A stretch of DNA of 52,187 nucleotides from an uncultured Bacteroidales bacterium (GCA_905235445.1 CAJOLJ010000028.1:1-52187); one strand, 5' to 3'; shown: positions 8,445-17,754, counted from the stretch's first letter. The notes: generated from the sequence alone by a model not told the origin. Numbers and translations: made by a program.

Positions 8445-9008
8445 ATGAACACACTAGACATTATCATCCTTGTAATCCTGCTTCCCTTCCTTGTCCAAGG
8501 AATCCGCAAAGGTTTCATTTCCCAGCTCACCGCCCTCATATCCATTGTCCTAGGCATCTGGATGGCCTTCAAGTTCTCCTCCCTCGTGGTGGACTGGATG
8601 AGGCCCCGTCTCCAACTGTCCGACCAGGTCCTGAAGGTGATATCCTTCATAGTGATACTGATTGTGGTGGTCCTGGTGCTGTACCTTGTGGGCAAGCTGC
8701 TGGAAAAGCTCTTGAAGCTGGTAATGCTGGGGTGGATGGACAAACTGCTGGGTGTGGTCCTTTCCCTCATCAAAGGCCTCGTTGTCATCGGGCTTCTTAT
8801 CGTAGTGTTCAATTCCCTGAACACCAACTTCCATTTCATATCGGAGGAAAAGATAAACGGCTCCCTCCTGTATCCCGCCCTCAAGGATGCCACTTACACC
8901 ATCTTCCCCTATCTGAAGGAGTGGCTCTTCCCGGCAGGGACTCCGACGGATGTCGATACCGCAAGCGTGCAGGCTGCAACCGACGCCATAACTTCAATGT
9001 TGTCGTAA
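8445..9008 (+). CDS. CvpA-family membrane protein
   Basis: 187 residues, with four predicted membrane helices (about 4-20, 25-45, 65-90 and 100-120) and a soluble tail. The start MNTLDIIILVILLPF and the early GIRKGFISQL segment match the CvpA/colicin V production family, whose role is linked to envelope homeostasis but poorly defined. An upstream ATG at 8403 is rejected because a -7 element, TAAGTTTG, lies at 8408-8415, upstream of the ATG at 8445. The stop TAA is immediately followed by the tsaB ATG. Confidence 0.82.
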   Translation: MNTLDIIILVILLPFLVQGIRKGFISQLTALISIVLGIWMAFKFSSLVVDWMRPRLQLSDQVLKVISFIVILIVVVLVLYLVGKLLEKLLKLVMLGWMDKLLGVVLSLIKGLVVIGLLIVVFNSLNTNFHFISEEKINGSLLYPALKDATYTIFPYLKEWLFPAGTPTDVDTASVQAATDAITSMLS

Positions 9009-9692
9009 ATGGCAAGAATCCTTCTTATAGAGACATCCACTGCCCTCTGCTCCACCGCCATCTGCGACGGGCCGAGGGTTCTTTCATACCGTGAGAACCC
9101 CCATAGGGAACATTCCGCCCTGACTGCCCAGTTCGTCCATGAGATGCTCATGGAAACGGGCCTCAGGATCCGGGACATGGATGCCGTATCCGTCAGCCGT
9201 GGACCCGGTTCCTATACAGGGCTCAGGGTAGGTTCCTCCACGGCCAAGGGCCTGTGCTTCGGCGGCGGGGTGCCGCTTCTGTCCGTCAGTTCCCCCGAGG
9301 TCCTTTTCGGGGAGACCTCCCAGGAGGAAAGGGCCTCTCACCGTTACATCGTGCCCATGATAGATGCCCGCAGGATGGAAGTGTTCACCTGTGTATTCAC
9401 GCCTGAGGGGAAGATGATAACGGAGATAGAGGCGAAGGTCGTGACAGAGGGGAGTTTCTCAGACCTGCTCTCCGAGGGAGACGTCCTGTTCATCGGGGAC
9501 GGTGCCCTCAAGTGCAAGGACACCCTCCTCAGCGACAGGGCACATTTCAGGGAGTGCTACCCCAGTGCGAAGGGAATGACGGAACCTTCCCTCAAGGCTT
9601 TCTCCGAAGGAAGGTTCGAGGACATGGCCTACTTCGAGCCGTTCTACCTGAAGGAATTCAAGACAACGGTCAGCAAGAAAAAGCTCTTCTAG
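9009..9692 (+). CDS. tsaB: tRNA threonylcarbamoyladenosine biosynthesis protein TsaB
   Basis: TsaB forms the TsaB-TsaD-TsaE complex that transfers threonylcarbamoyl to A37 of ANN-decoding tRNAs. 227 residues of the ASKHA fold, with the N-terminal ILLIETSTALCSTAI strand-loop and the signature SRGPGSYTGLRVG (about 60-72). Length matches the family. It starts on the base after the cvpA stop, so the two are almost certainly co-translated. Confidence 0.92.
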   Translation: MARILLIETSTALCSTAICDGPRVLSYRENPHREHSALTAQFVHEMLMETGLRIRDMDAVSVSRGPGSYTGLRVGSSTAKGLCFGGGVPLLSVSSPEVLFGETSQEERASHRYIVPMIDARRMEVFTCVFTPEGKMITEIEAKVVTEGSFSDLLSEGDVLFIGDGALKCKDTLLSDRAHFRECYPSAKGMTEPSLKAFSEGRFEDMAYFEPFYLKEFKTTVSKKKLF

Positions 9693-9727
9693 CGCCTCTC
9701 CCCCACATCCCCGTCCATAAACAATTA

Positions 9728-9769
9728 TCGGAGCCTTCCCACTTCCAGGAAAAGGCCCCGACTTTTTTT
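9728..9769 (+). terminator. Terminator after cvpA-tsaB
   Basis: The stem TCGGAGCCTT/AAGGCCCCGA (one mismatch) is followed by seven Ts. Confidence 0.7.
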
Positions 9770-9794
9770 CCTGTCCTCAGGACTTGCAGGTTCT

Positions 9795-10967
9795 CTACCT
9801 CAGGTTCGAGACCACGAAAGAGCGAAGCGTAGCTGCATCCTTTACGTTGTCCGACGGAATGATCTCCTCGTCCTTTATGAAGAAGACGGTGGGGATTGTG
9901 CGGACATTGTAGGATACCACGGAGGGGGATCCCCCACCCAGTCCGTCACAGACGTTGATCCACTGAAGGCCCTGCTGACGCACGGTGGTGGCCCAGCGGG
10001 TCTTGTCCGTATCGAGGGACACTGCATATACCTCGAACCCGGAAGCCTTGTACTGCTCGTAGAGGGGCTTTACGGTCTCGAAGTTGAAGATTTTCTGGGT
10101 GGTCTCCTCGGAGTTCCAGAAATAGACCATCTTAAGTTTACCGGGGACGGTGCTCAGGCGCACTTTCTCACCCTTGATGTCGGGCAGTTCCAGGTCGGGA
10201 TACCCGAACTCCTGGGCTGAGGAAATCTGCGCGTTTATGTCGAGGATGTTCTTGCGGCGACGGGCCTCCTCGTCAAGTGCCTTCACATACTGGGACTGGG
10301 GATAGACAGTCATCAGGGAGTCGCAGCAGGAGCGGAAGTGCATGGCATCGGTAGGCTGTCCGAATACGGGCAGACCGTCACCTACGACCTGGTACAGGAC
10401 GGGGATTACACTGAGGGAATGAGAGTTCTCCATCACGTACTTCACCCTGGACCGATAGTAGGAGATGTAGGACTTCGTCAAGTCACGACGTACCTGGAGT
10501 GCCGCCTCCGAAAGAGGGTCGAGATCCCCGAGACGGGCATTGTACGAAGCGAGTTCGTTGGCGAAGCGGGCCTCGTCCTGCTCGACCTCGATGAGCTTGG
10601 CGCTCTCGGGAGAGCCTTCCACGGAACAGTTGCCGTGAAGGTCGGTGGTAAGTTTCACCTTCTCGCCTTTCTGGAGGATCATGGAAGCGATTCTGTCTTC
10701 ACCGCTGAAAAGGTACACGAACTCGGGCTGTCCCTCCTTCAGGGGAACGGTGCAGGCAAAATGTCCGGCAGCATCGGTCTTGACAGTGTCAATGACCGTG
10801 TACTTGTTGGAGGAGAGGGCCTTCAGAACGAGCTCCGAGTCGGGAGCGCCCTCAACGGTGGCATTTATCTTAGCACCCTTGCTGCAGGATGCCGCGACGG
10901 AAAGGACAGCTGCGACAAGAGCAGCTCCCTTAAGTATACCCACAAGAAAATTATTTGATCTTTTCAT
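9795..10967 (-). CDS. TlpA-like thioredoxin-fold lipoprotein lacking the CxxC
   Basis: 390 residues. A signal peptide with lipobox SVAASC (Cys about residue 28) suggests an acylated, probably periplasm-facing lipoprotein. A DUF4369-like beta domain (about 33-130) and a helical linker precede a TlpA/AhpC-TSA thioredoxin domain from about 255 to the end. The usual WxxxCxxC is replaced by FWNSEETTQK, so the redox-active cysteines are absent. The cis-Pro region RTIPTVFFI is kept. It is probably a non-catalytic or scaffold member of the family. Its start overlaps the HIT gene by 17 bases. Partner and substrate are unknown. Confidence 0.8.
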   Translation of the reverse strand: MKRSNNFLVGILKGAALVAAVLSVAASCSKGAKINATVEGAPDSELVLKALSSNKYTVIDTVKTDAAGHFACTVPLKEGQPEFVYLFSGEDRIASMILQKGEKVKLTTDLHGNCSVEGSPESAKLIEVEQDEARFANELASYNARLGDLDPLSEAALQVRRDLTKSYISYYRSRVKYVMENSHSLSVIPVLYQVVGDGLPVFGQPTDAMHFRSCCDSLMTVYPQSQYVKALDEEARRRKNILDINAQISSAQEFGYPDLELPDIKGEKVRLSTVPGKLKMVYFWNSEETTQKIFNFETVKPLYEQYKASGFEVYAVSLDTDKTRWATTVRQQGLQWINVCDGLGGGSPSVVSYNVRTIPTVFFIKDEEIIPSDNVKDAATLRSFVVSNLR

Positions 10968-11355
10968 ACTCGCTCAGGATATCGTTTGCCACTTTTGCCA
11001 TCTGCTCCGGGCTGAAGGACTTCTTGTTGCGGAAGTCCATGTCACCTTCGGTGTTGAGGGGGACGAGGTGAATGTGGGTATGGGGAACTTCCATGCCGAG
11101 AACGGCCACGCCGACTCTCTTGCAGGGGACTGCTGCACGTATGGCTGTCGCCACTTTCCTTGCGAAGGCCCACAGGCCCTCATAAGTGGCCTCGTCCAGA
11201 TGGAAAATATAATCGTCCTCAACATTCCTGGGAATCACCAGGGTGTGTCCCAGGGCAAGGGGATTGATGTCCAGGAATGCGTAGAAGTCCTCGCTCTCCG
11301 CTACCTTGTAGGAAGGAATCTCTCCGCCGGCTATGCGTGTAAAAATCGTTGCCAT
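10951..11355 (-). CDS. HIT-family nucleotide hydrolase/transferase
   Basis: 134 residues. HIT proteins hydrolyse nucleoside phosphoramidates and related dinucleotides. The histidine triad HTHIHLV is clear at about residues 96-102, and the N-terminal half has the family's GEIPSYKV and GHTLVIPRN segments. The start is MATIFTRIAGG, 13 bases after the greA stop; the in-frame extension upstream would overlap greA. It lies in the operon greA-HIT-TlpA-like, and greA-HIT adjacency is common in Bacteroidetes. Confidence 0.92.
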   Translation of the reverse strand: MATIFTRIAGGEIPSYKVAESEDFYAFLDINPLALGHTLVIPRNVEDDYIFHLDEATYEGLWAFARKVATAIRAAVPCKRVGVAVLGMEVPHTHIHLVPLNTEGDMDFRNKKSFSPEQMAKVANDILSEYEKIK

Positions 11356-11368
11356 TGCAGTTCCGGGA

Positions 11369-11839
11369 TTAAATGGAGATTTCCAGGATCTCAAGCTTCA
11401 TGATTCCCTGGGGGACCTTGGCTTCGACAATTTCACCGACCTTGTGCCCGAGAAGCGCCTTGGCGATGGGGGTGTTGACGGAAAGCTTCCCCTTGGAGAA
11501 GTCAGCCTCGCTGTCACCCACGATCGTGTACTTCATCTCGAACTTGTTGGCGACGTTGCGGAACTTGACGGTGGTGAGGATGGAGACCTTGTCGGTGGAG
11601 AGCTTGCTTGAGTCGACTACCTTCGCCCCGGCGATTTTCTCCCTGAGGGTGGATATCCTCAGTTCCAGCAGGCCCTGTGCGTCACGGGCCGCATCATATT
11701 CCGCATTCTCGGAGAGGTCTCCCTTCTCCCTGGCCTCGGCGATTGCCGCGGCTATTATAGGTCTCTGGGCTATCTTTTCCTCGAGTTCCTTCTTGAGGGC
11801 ATCGAGACCTTCCTGTGACATGTAGTATACTTGTGCCAT
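11369..11839 (-). CDS. greA: Transcription elongation factor GreA
   Basis: GreA rescues backtracked RNA polymerase by stimulating transcript cleavage. 156 residues, the normal length. The N-terminal coiled coil (about 5-75) carries the acidic tip GDLSENAEYDAA, and the C-terminal FKBP-like domain ends GIMKLEILEISI. First gene of a three-gene unit. Its -7 element lies about 155 bases upstream, giving a long leader. Confidence 0.96.
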   Translation of the reverse strand: MAQVYYMSQEGLDALKKELEEKIAQRPIIAAAIAEAREKGDLSENAEYDAARDAQGLLELRISTLREKIAGAKVVDSSKLSTDKVSILTTVKFRNVANKFEMKYTIVGDSEADFSKGKLSVNTPIAKALLGHKVGEIVEAKVPQGIMKLEILEISI

Positions 11840-12003
11840 TGTTGTGTATTGATTTTTTCTTTATTAACGTTCCCCTCTCAGGGGTGGATGCGTCCTGGTT
11901 CCAATCTGATGATAATATGGTATGGTCCCGAAACGGGACAATTAAAAAGGAGTCCCGCCATATGGCAGAACCCTAGATGTCACCGTTTTCAGTTGCAAAT
12001 ATA
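11840..12003 (-). promoter_or_regulatory. Promoter and long leader of greA
   Basis: TATATTTG (11996-12003 on the minus strand) matches the Bacteroidetes -7 box. The roughly 150-base leader contains a small hairpin GTCCCG/CGGGAC (about 11928-11940). No known leader element was recognised. Confidence 0.4.
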
Positions 12004-12010
12004 CGATTTT

Positions 12011-12577
12011 TTATCGTTTTGTACCCTCCTGGGGAAGTTTTTTCATCATCCGGCGGGAGGAGTCGCTCACTGCTCGAATTTTGGTTCCATTAGCCGAGTA
12101 GATGATAAGGTCACGTTTGGAGGAAATTATTTTCCCATCAGAATCCCCTCCCTGTGAGGCCGCGGCAGCCGTGGCGGCCTTGCCACTCTCTTTCTGGCGA
12201 TATGCAACAGATGAACTTCTTGCCTCCTTGGGTTCATGTTCCACCGTGCATATGCCCTCGTCGGGAAGTTCCTCCATCTGCGAATCACCGTCAAAGACGG
12301 GAGCGGCATCATCCTCATCGATTATATCCCCAAACAATTCCTCAAAGGTGTAAGTTCGCCTCTGGGCACTGGGGGAAGAGGGATAGGAGGAGGAAGAGGA
12401 AGGTGATGGAGCGGCAGAAGGAGCGGACCCCTGGAAGTCTTCCTCCCCGATTGTAAGACGACGGCGGGAAGGAGGAGCTACGGTGGTTTTCTGAGATCTC
12501 TTCTTATGCTTGTTAATGACCCCGACAATCACCGTGATGGCAATGGAAACGAGGAGTATGATATCTGAGTGGTCCAT
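12011..12577 (-). CDS. Single-pass membrane protein, probable C-terminal frameshift
   Basis: 188 residues. One N-terminal membrane helix (DIILLVSIAITVIVGVIN) is followed by a basic patch, a long Ser/Pro/Ala-rich acidic linker and a short conserved-looking end. Near codon 163 the frame reads DLIIYSA and then NGTKIRAV. In the next frame the same DNA reads MEPKFEQ and stops at 12067-12069. I recall Bacteroidetes homologues ending roughly VIYS-I-L-x-PKY, so a small indel near 12090 may have replaced the native end with about 25 foreign residues. It could also be a sequencing error. The start is the ATG at 12577, 20 bases after ribF. Function unknown. Confidence 0.6.
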   Translation of the reverse strand: MDHSDIILLVSIAITVIVGVINKHKKRSQKTTVAPPSRRRLTIGEEDFQGSAPSAAPSPSSSSSYPSSPSAQRRTYTFEELFGDIIDEDDAAPVFDGDSQMEELPDEGICTVEHEPKEARSSSVAYRQKESGKAATAAAASQGGDSDGKIISSKRDLIIYSANGTKIRAVSDSSRRMMKKLPQEGTKR

Positions 12578-12597
12578 GAACTTCGGAAGATAAGCGA

Positions 12598-13497
12598 TTA
12601 CACCCTGCAAGATAGTGATTCTATCTCTTCCATGCAAATAATCCTGTCACGACACAGCTGCGAAGAGAGTTCCCCTACGGAGCCGAAACACCTTTCCTCC
12701 CTTATCCTCCGAAGGAACGTCACCCTCATATCCATGCCATAGATATCCTCATCGAAATCGAATATGTTGGTCTCGATTGTGCGGGTCCTCCCTCCCACGG
12801 TGGGACGCACCCCCACGTTGCACATGCCATAGAATTTCCTGTCCCCCAGTCCGACCCTGACCAGGTACACCCCGTTCCCGGGGACGAGCTTCAGCGGTTC
12901 CCGGCGAAGGAGGTTCGCTGTCGGGAACCCCATCTGCCTCCCTCTCTTGTCTCCTCCCACGACAACCCCGTCCAGGGAATAGTCATAGCCGAGCATTGCC
13001 GCAGCCCCGGCTATGTCCCCTTGCGAGAGAGTCTCCCTTATCCTGGTCGATGAAATCGCCTTCTCCCCTTCCGAGACAGAAGGAAGGAGTATGCACTCCA
13101 GGCCCTTCGCCTCACACAGCGCCCTTACCGACTCTCCGGAAAGGGAATCCGACCCTATGCGGTTGTCATAGCCCAGAAGGACTGTCGAAGCCTTTATCTT
13201 CCCTGCCAGGATATCCCTGACATAGGACCCCGCGTCCATGCGGCTGAACTCCCTGGTGAAAGGAAGGACATGGACCTTGTCGACTCCGAGGGAGCTCAGG
13301 AGGTCCTTCTTCTCCTCGAGGGAGGTAAGGAGGCGAAGGTCCCTGGCATCCTTCTGGAGGACAACCCTGGGATGGGGCCAGAGTGTAAGTACCTCAGCCA
13401 GCTCCCCCCGCCCGTGGGCGAGGGAAACCAGCTTATCAATCACAAGACGGTGCCCGAGATGGACACCGTCGAAAAAACCTGTTGTTACTACAGCCAT
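12598..13497 (-). CDS. ribF: Bifunctional riboflavin kinase/FAD synthetase
   Basis: RibF phosphorylates riboflavin to FMN and adenylates FMN to FAD. 299 residues. The N-terminal adenylyltransferase domain has GFFDGVHLGHR (7-17) and the ISSTRIRE box (about 147-154). The C-terminal flavokinase domain has RGRQMGFPTANL (about 187-198) and the terminal family motif around FLRRIREERCF. The N-terminus lacks about ten residues found in some homologues but starts in the core strand. It overlaps the end of the upstream glycogen gene by 10 bases. Confidence 0.94.
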   Translation of the reverse strand: MAVVTTGFFDGVHLGHRLVIDKLVSLAHGRGELAEVLTLWPHPRVVLQKDARDLRLLTSLEEKKDLLSSLGVDKVHVLPFTREFSRMDAGSYVRDILAGKIKASTVLLGYDNRIGSDSLSGESVRALCEAKGLECILLPSVSEGEKAISSTRIRETLSQGDIAGAAAMLGYDYSLDGVVVGGDKRGRQMGFPTANLLRREPLKLVPGNGVYLVRVGLGDRKFYGMCNVGVRPTVGGRTRTIETNIFDFDEDIYGMDMRVTFLRRIREERCFGSVGELSSQLCRDRIICMEEIESLSCRV

Positions 13498-16400
13498 CGC
13501 ACAAGCCCTATGTCCTGACGGTGAGGGAGGATAGGGTTCTTAGCGTATATCCTCGTGGCAACCTGGTACATACCGGTGCGCTCGGGAAGGATGGATGCCT
13601 GATATGTGGCGACGGAGTTCTCGAACTTGGTATTCTGGAACTCAATCTTTTCCTGGATGTGCGGGGTTCCGCGACGGTCGGTGGTGCAAAGGAGCATCTC
13701 CACACCGATGTCATCCGGCATGAGGTCACCGAGGCTCAGGACGACCTCCGCATGCAGGAAGTTGTTCGGGGAAAGGTTGTAGGATGTATCGGGCTGATTG
13801 TAGGAAATCACCTCTATATCATTCCACTCCCTGTACACGTGCTTCTTCCATGCGGATATCTCGCGGGCCACCTTGAAGTCATCGGCGATGAGCTTCGATG
13901 CACGGGCGGCCTGGGGGTAGTAGTACTGGTTGCAGTAATCGGTGAGCATGCGGTTCGTCGTGAAGTTGCAAGCCACCTGGGCAATGGTGTTCTTGATGTA
14001 GCCGATCCACTCTTTGGAACGACCGGTACGGAAGTCGATGTCGTAGTAAACGGGAGTGATCTCATTCTCGAGAATGTTGTAGATCGTAGCCGCATCCAGT
14101 TCATTCTGGTAGTTCTGGTCATCGTAGGTGCGCTCCTGGGGAAGAGCCCAGCCGGCACCTTCCTTGTAACCTTCAACCCACCATCCGTCAAGCACGGAGA
14201 AATGCATCACTCCGTTCATGGCAGCCTTCTCCCCTGAAGTACCGCTGGCCTCCTGGGGACGGGTAGGGTTGTTCATCCAGACATCCACGCCCTGGACGAG
14301 CCTCTTGGCGAGGGTGATGTCGTAACCGGGGACGAAGACGATCTTGCCGATGAAGCGGGGATCCTTGGACACGTCCACGACCCTGCGGATGAATTCCTGG
14401 CCGAGGGTATCGGCGGGATGTGCCTTGCCTGCGAATATGAACTGCACGGGCTTCTTGGGGTCGTTCACTATGGAATCGAGACGGTCAAGGTCGCTGAAAA
14501 GAAGCGTTGCCCTCTTGTATGTCGCGAAACGCCTTGCGAATCCGATCGTGAGCACATCGTCCCTGAGGGTCTCCTTGATTGTCATCACCTGTGCAGGTGA
14601 GTAATGTGCGGAGACCGTAGGATCGGACAGACGCTCATTGATCACCTGTATGAGAGTCTTCTTCAGGAGCTTGCGGATGTTCCATATGACCTCGTCGCTA
14701 ACCTTGTAGATGCCCTCGAAGCAGCTCTTGTCATAGTGATGGGTCTGGAACTCGGGTCCGAACACTTCGCTGTGGACCTTCTTCCACTCCTTGGCGGTCC
14801 AGGTAGGATAGTGGACTCCGTTGGTGACATAGCTCACATACAGTTCCTCGGGCAGGTAGCCGGGGTACAGCGGAGCGAAGATGTCCTGGCTCACTTTGCC
14901 GTGGAGCATGGACACTCCGTTGACATTCTGGGACAAATTGGCTGCGAGGAAGCTCATGGAGAACTTCTCTCCGGGGGCTGCGCCGTTCTTGCGCCCCAAA
15001 GCCATGAAGGTATCCCAGTCAATCTTCAGACGCTTGGGATAGTGGCCTACGTACTTGCGGAGCAGGGACTCCTCGAAGAAGTCGTGCCCTGCAGGAACGG
15101 GGGTATGGGTGGTGAAGAGGGAAGATGCCCTGACAACCTCGGCTGCCTCGCTGAAGGAGAGGTCATATTTCTCGACATACTCCCTGGCCCTCTCCAGGCC
15201 TATGAAAGCGGCATGGCCCTCGTTGCAGTGGTATACCTGGGCATCGATGCCGAGTGCACGCAGTGCCCTGATGCCACCGATTCCAAGCAGGAACTCCTGC
15301 TTGAAGCGGTTCTCCCAGTTTCCGCCATACAGTTCATGGGTGATCTCGCGGTCCTCCGGGATGTTGGCCTCATAGTCGGTATCCAGCAGGTACAGGTCGG
15401 TCCTTCCGACTGCGACCCTCCAGATACGGGCAGTTACGTTCCTTCCGGGGAAGGCCACCGAAGCGGTAACCCACTCGCCCTTCTCGTCAATCACAGGTTC
15501 GGCGGGGATCTTCAGGAAGTCCTGCGCGTCATAGCGGGCGACCTGGTTGCCCTGCGAGGAGAGGATCTGGGTAAAGTAACCGTACCTGTACAGCAGTCCC
15601 ACCGCCACCAGGTTCACGTTCATATCGGAAGTCTCCTTGAGGTAGTCACCGGCAAGGATGCCGAGGCCTCCGGAGTAGATCTTCAGGGATGTATCAAGTC
15701 CGTATTCCATACAGAAATACGCGATGGACGGATCGGTGCGCTGTTCCTTGGCTGCCATGTAGGTCTCGAACTCGTCCATGACGCTCCTCATCTGGGAGAG
15801 GAATGCCTTGTCTTTTGCAAGTTGGTTGAACCTCTTGATGCTCACGGTATCGAGCAGGGCCATGGGGTTGTGGCCGCAAGAATGCCAGATATCTGAGTCG
15901 ATGGCCTTGAACAGGGCCTTTGCGGAATCGTTCCAGCACACCCACATGTTCTTGGAGAGGGTCTCCAGGCCGCTGAGGGCCTCGGGAAGGTGGCGGGTAA
16001 CCATGACGCTCTTCCAGTTGGGGGTGTTGATTTCGATCTTTGAGTAATTCATCTGTTTGTCTTCGTTTTGTGCGGCATATTCCTCTTTGCGAGCGTCCGC
16101 TTTCCCAAGTGCGACGGAATATGCCTTCTTGTAATATATGATTTGATTGGACCAAAGTGCGATGGAGGCCACTTCCTTGGCATTCTCCATGTAACGGGCG
16201 CGGCCCTTGGAATCCAGCGAACAGATTTCGACTATCCTTCGGTATACTCCTTCCACGACCTCGTCGTAGTTGTTGTCATCCCTGGGCAGGACGGTGATTC
16301 CGGGATGCTCCGCTCCCTTGTAGTAGTCTTCGACCCACATCCCGAAACCGGAAAGGGAAGTGGTGAGGGTGGGGACCCTGAATGCGAGGGCCTCCAGGGG

Positions 16401-17732
16401 GGTGTAGCCCCAGGGCTCGTAGTATGAGGGGAACACCGCCAGGTCCATTCCGACCAGCAGGTCATAGTACTTCGTGTTGAACACTCCGTCATCCCCGTTC
16501 AGGTATGAAGGCACGAAGTACACTTTCACCTTGGAACCGATGCGGTTCACAAGTCCGAGCTCACGCAGGCGACCGGTCACGGCGTCATACTCCGGGTTCA
16601 TCAGGTAGTGGGACACCTGGGTGGAATAATGCTCCCCTCCGGTGGAAGAAAGTTTCTGGACAAGGGTCTTGTCAGGACCGTTGTGTCCGGAAGGAATCAT
16701 GATGAAGGCATGGACGGAACGCTGGTTCGAGGAATCAGCCTCCAGCTTGGCCAGGGCGTCCAGGAAGACGTCGATACCCTTGTTGCGGTACTCGTACCTT
16801 CCGCCTATGGCCATCATGACGGCGTCGGTGGGGACATCCTCTCCGCTCATCGCGGCGGCCACCTCCACCAGGCGACGGCGTGCTGCAGCCCTCTTCTCGT
16901 AGTACTGCTCATCCGTTGCGGGAGTGAAAGACGGCTCGAAACCGTTCGGCGTCACGATGTCCACGGGTCTGTACAGGAACTGGGCGCACTCCTTTGCGGT
17001 AATGGAGCTGACGGTGGTGAATACGTCCGCATTCTGGGCGGATTTGCTCTCGAGGGAGTGGCGTGCCATCACCCCGAAGCGCCTTGCGGACTCGTCCCCG
17101 TCATAGGAGGACATTGCATTGTAGAGGGGAAGATTGTTCCCGGCTAGGCAGCGCCCCACGACAGTCGCATGGGTCGTGAAGGCAGTGGCCACGGGAATGC
17201 CGGTCTTCTTGAGGTACAGCAGTCCGGCACCTGTCTGCCACTCATGGAACTGGGCCACGACTTTGTCTGAGATACCCAGGTTGAAACGGTAGAAACTCTC
17301 GATTACCTTGCCTGCTGCATAGCCGAAGAGGGCGGACTCCTTGTAGTCCCAGTTTCCTGTTATGGAATCCACTCCGAAGTTCTTCCAAAGTTCGGTAAGT
17401 ATGCTGTCCTGGTCATTGATGAGCTGCTTGTAATCCACAAGGATCGCAATGGGGTTTCCGGGGACGTTCCAATGTCCAACCCTCAGGCGAAGGCCCTCGG
17501 CTCCCGCCTGGGCTTTCCACTGGCGGAACAGATGGGTATCCTCCGTGAAATCGGGATTGCTGCGCGTATGCATCCATACGTCAGGACCAATGAGAATGTG
17601 GTGTCTCTTGAGCTGAGACTGGAGATAGAGGGATTTCGTGGCGATGACGGTATAGATGCCGCCGACTTTATTGCACACCTCCCAACTTACCTCGAATAAG
17701 TAATCGGGGTTAATAATAAGATTGTCAGCCAT
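13488..17732 (-). CDS. Fused glycogen synthase (GT3) and alpha-glucan phosphorylase (GT35)
   Basis: 1414 residues in one uninterrupted frame. Residues 1 to about 555 are a GT3 (eukaryote-type) glycogen synthase: EVSWEVCNKVGGIYTV at the start, and GRYEYRNKGIDVFLDAL and PSYYEPWGYTPLEAL in the nucleotide-sugar domain. After a charged linker, residues from about 561 (internal Met) carry a DUF3417 domain (WKSVMVTRHLPEAL onward). The TIGR02094-type phosphorylase follows (YFCMEYGLDTSLKIYSGGLG, HCNEGHAAF, ASGTSGEKAAMNG near the pyridoxal-phosphate region). Bacteroides species, as I recall, have these as two adjacent genes of about 553 and 854 residues, so this is an exact end-to-end fusion of elongating and degrading enzymes. 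A G10 run lies just upstream of its start. Cytoplasmic. Confidence 0.88.
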   Translation of the reverse strand: MADNLIINPDYLFEVSWEVCNKVGGIYTVIATKSLYLQSQLKRHHILIGPDVWMHTRSNPDFTEDTHLFRQWKAQAGAEGLRLRVGHWNVPGNPIAILVDYKQLINDQDSILTELWKNFGVDSITGNWDYKESALFGYAAGKVIESFYRFNLGISDKVVAQFHEWQTGAGLLYLKKTGIPVATAFTTHATVVGRCLAGNNLPLYNAMSSYDGDESARRFGVMARHSLESKSAQNADVFTTVSSITAKECAQFLYRPVDIVTPNGFEPSFTPATDEQYYEKRAAARRRLVEVAAAMSGEDVPTDAVMMAIGGRYEYRNKGIDVFLDALAKLEADSSNQRSVHAFIMIPSGHNGPDKTLVQKLSSTGGEHYSTQVSHYLMNPEYDAVTGRLRELGLVNRIGSKVKVYFVPSYLNGDDGVFNTKYYDLLVGMDLAVFPSYYEPWGYTPLEALAFRVPTLTTSLSGFGMWVEDYYKGAEHPGITVLPRDDNNYDEVVEGVYRRIVEICSLDSKGRARYMENAKEVASIALWSNQIIYYKKAYSVALGKADARKEEYAAQNEDKQMNYSKIEINTPNWKSVMVTRHLPEALSGLETLSKNMWVCWNDSAKALFKAIDSDIWHSCGHNPMALLDTVSIKRFNQLAKDKAFLSQMRSVMDEFETYMAAKEQRTDPSIAYFCMEYGLDTSLKIYSGGLGILAGDYLKETSDMNVNLVAVGLLYRYGYFTQILSSQGNQVARYDAQDFLKIPAEPVIDEKGEWVTASVAFPGRNVTARIWRVAVGRTDLYLLDTDYEANIPEDREITHELYGGNWENRFKQEFLLGIGGIRALRALGIDAQVYHCNEGHAAFIGLERAREYVEKYDLSFSEAAEVVRASSLFTTHTPVPAGHDFFEESLLRKYVGHYPKRLKIDWDTFMALGRKNGAAPGEKFSMSFLAANLSQNVNGVSMLHGKVSQDIFAPLYPGYLPEELYVSYVTNGVHYPTWTAKEWKKVHSEVFGPEFQTHHYDKSCFEGIYKVSDEVIWNIRKLLKKTLIQVINERLSDPTVSAHYSPAQVMTIKETLRDDVLTIGFARRFATYKRATLLFSDLDRLDSIVNDPKKPVQFIFAGKAHPADTLGQEFIRRVVDVSKDPRFIGKIVFVPGYDITLAKRLVQGVDVWMNNPTRPQEASGTSGEKAAMNGVMHFSVLDGWWVEGYKEGAGWALPQERTYDDQNYQNELDAATIYNILENEITPVYYDIDFRTGRSKEWIGYIKNTIAQVACNFTTNRMLTDYCNQYYYPQAARASKLIADDFKVAREISAWKKHVYREWNDIEVISYNQPDTSYNLSPNNFLHAEVVLSLGDLMPDDIGVEMLLCTTDRRGTPHIQEKIEFQNTKFENSVATYQASILPERTGMYQVATRIYAKNPILPHRQDIGLVRWL

Positions 17733-17754
17733 TTTTGTCTAATTGACTCCGGTA

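Noticed and set aside
14604..15896. 430-codon antisense frame inside the glycogen fusion gene
   Set aside because: High G+C gene bodies give long antisense frames; no family resemblance was seen.
17700..17732. Pairing of the small RNA AU-rich segment with the start of the glycogen fusion mRNA
   Set aside because: The only match is an 8-base TATTATTA run, expected by chance in AU-rich sequence.
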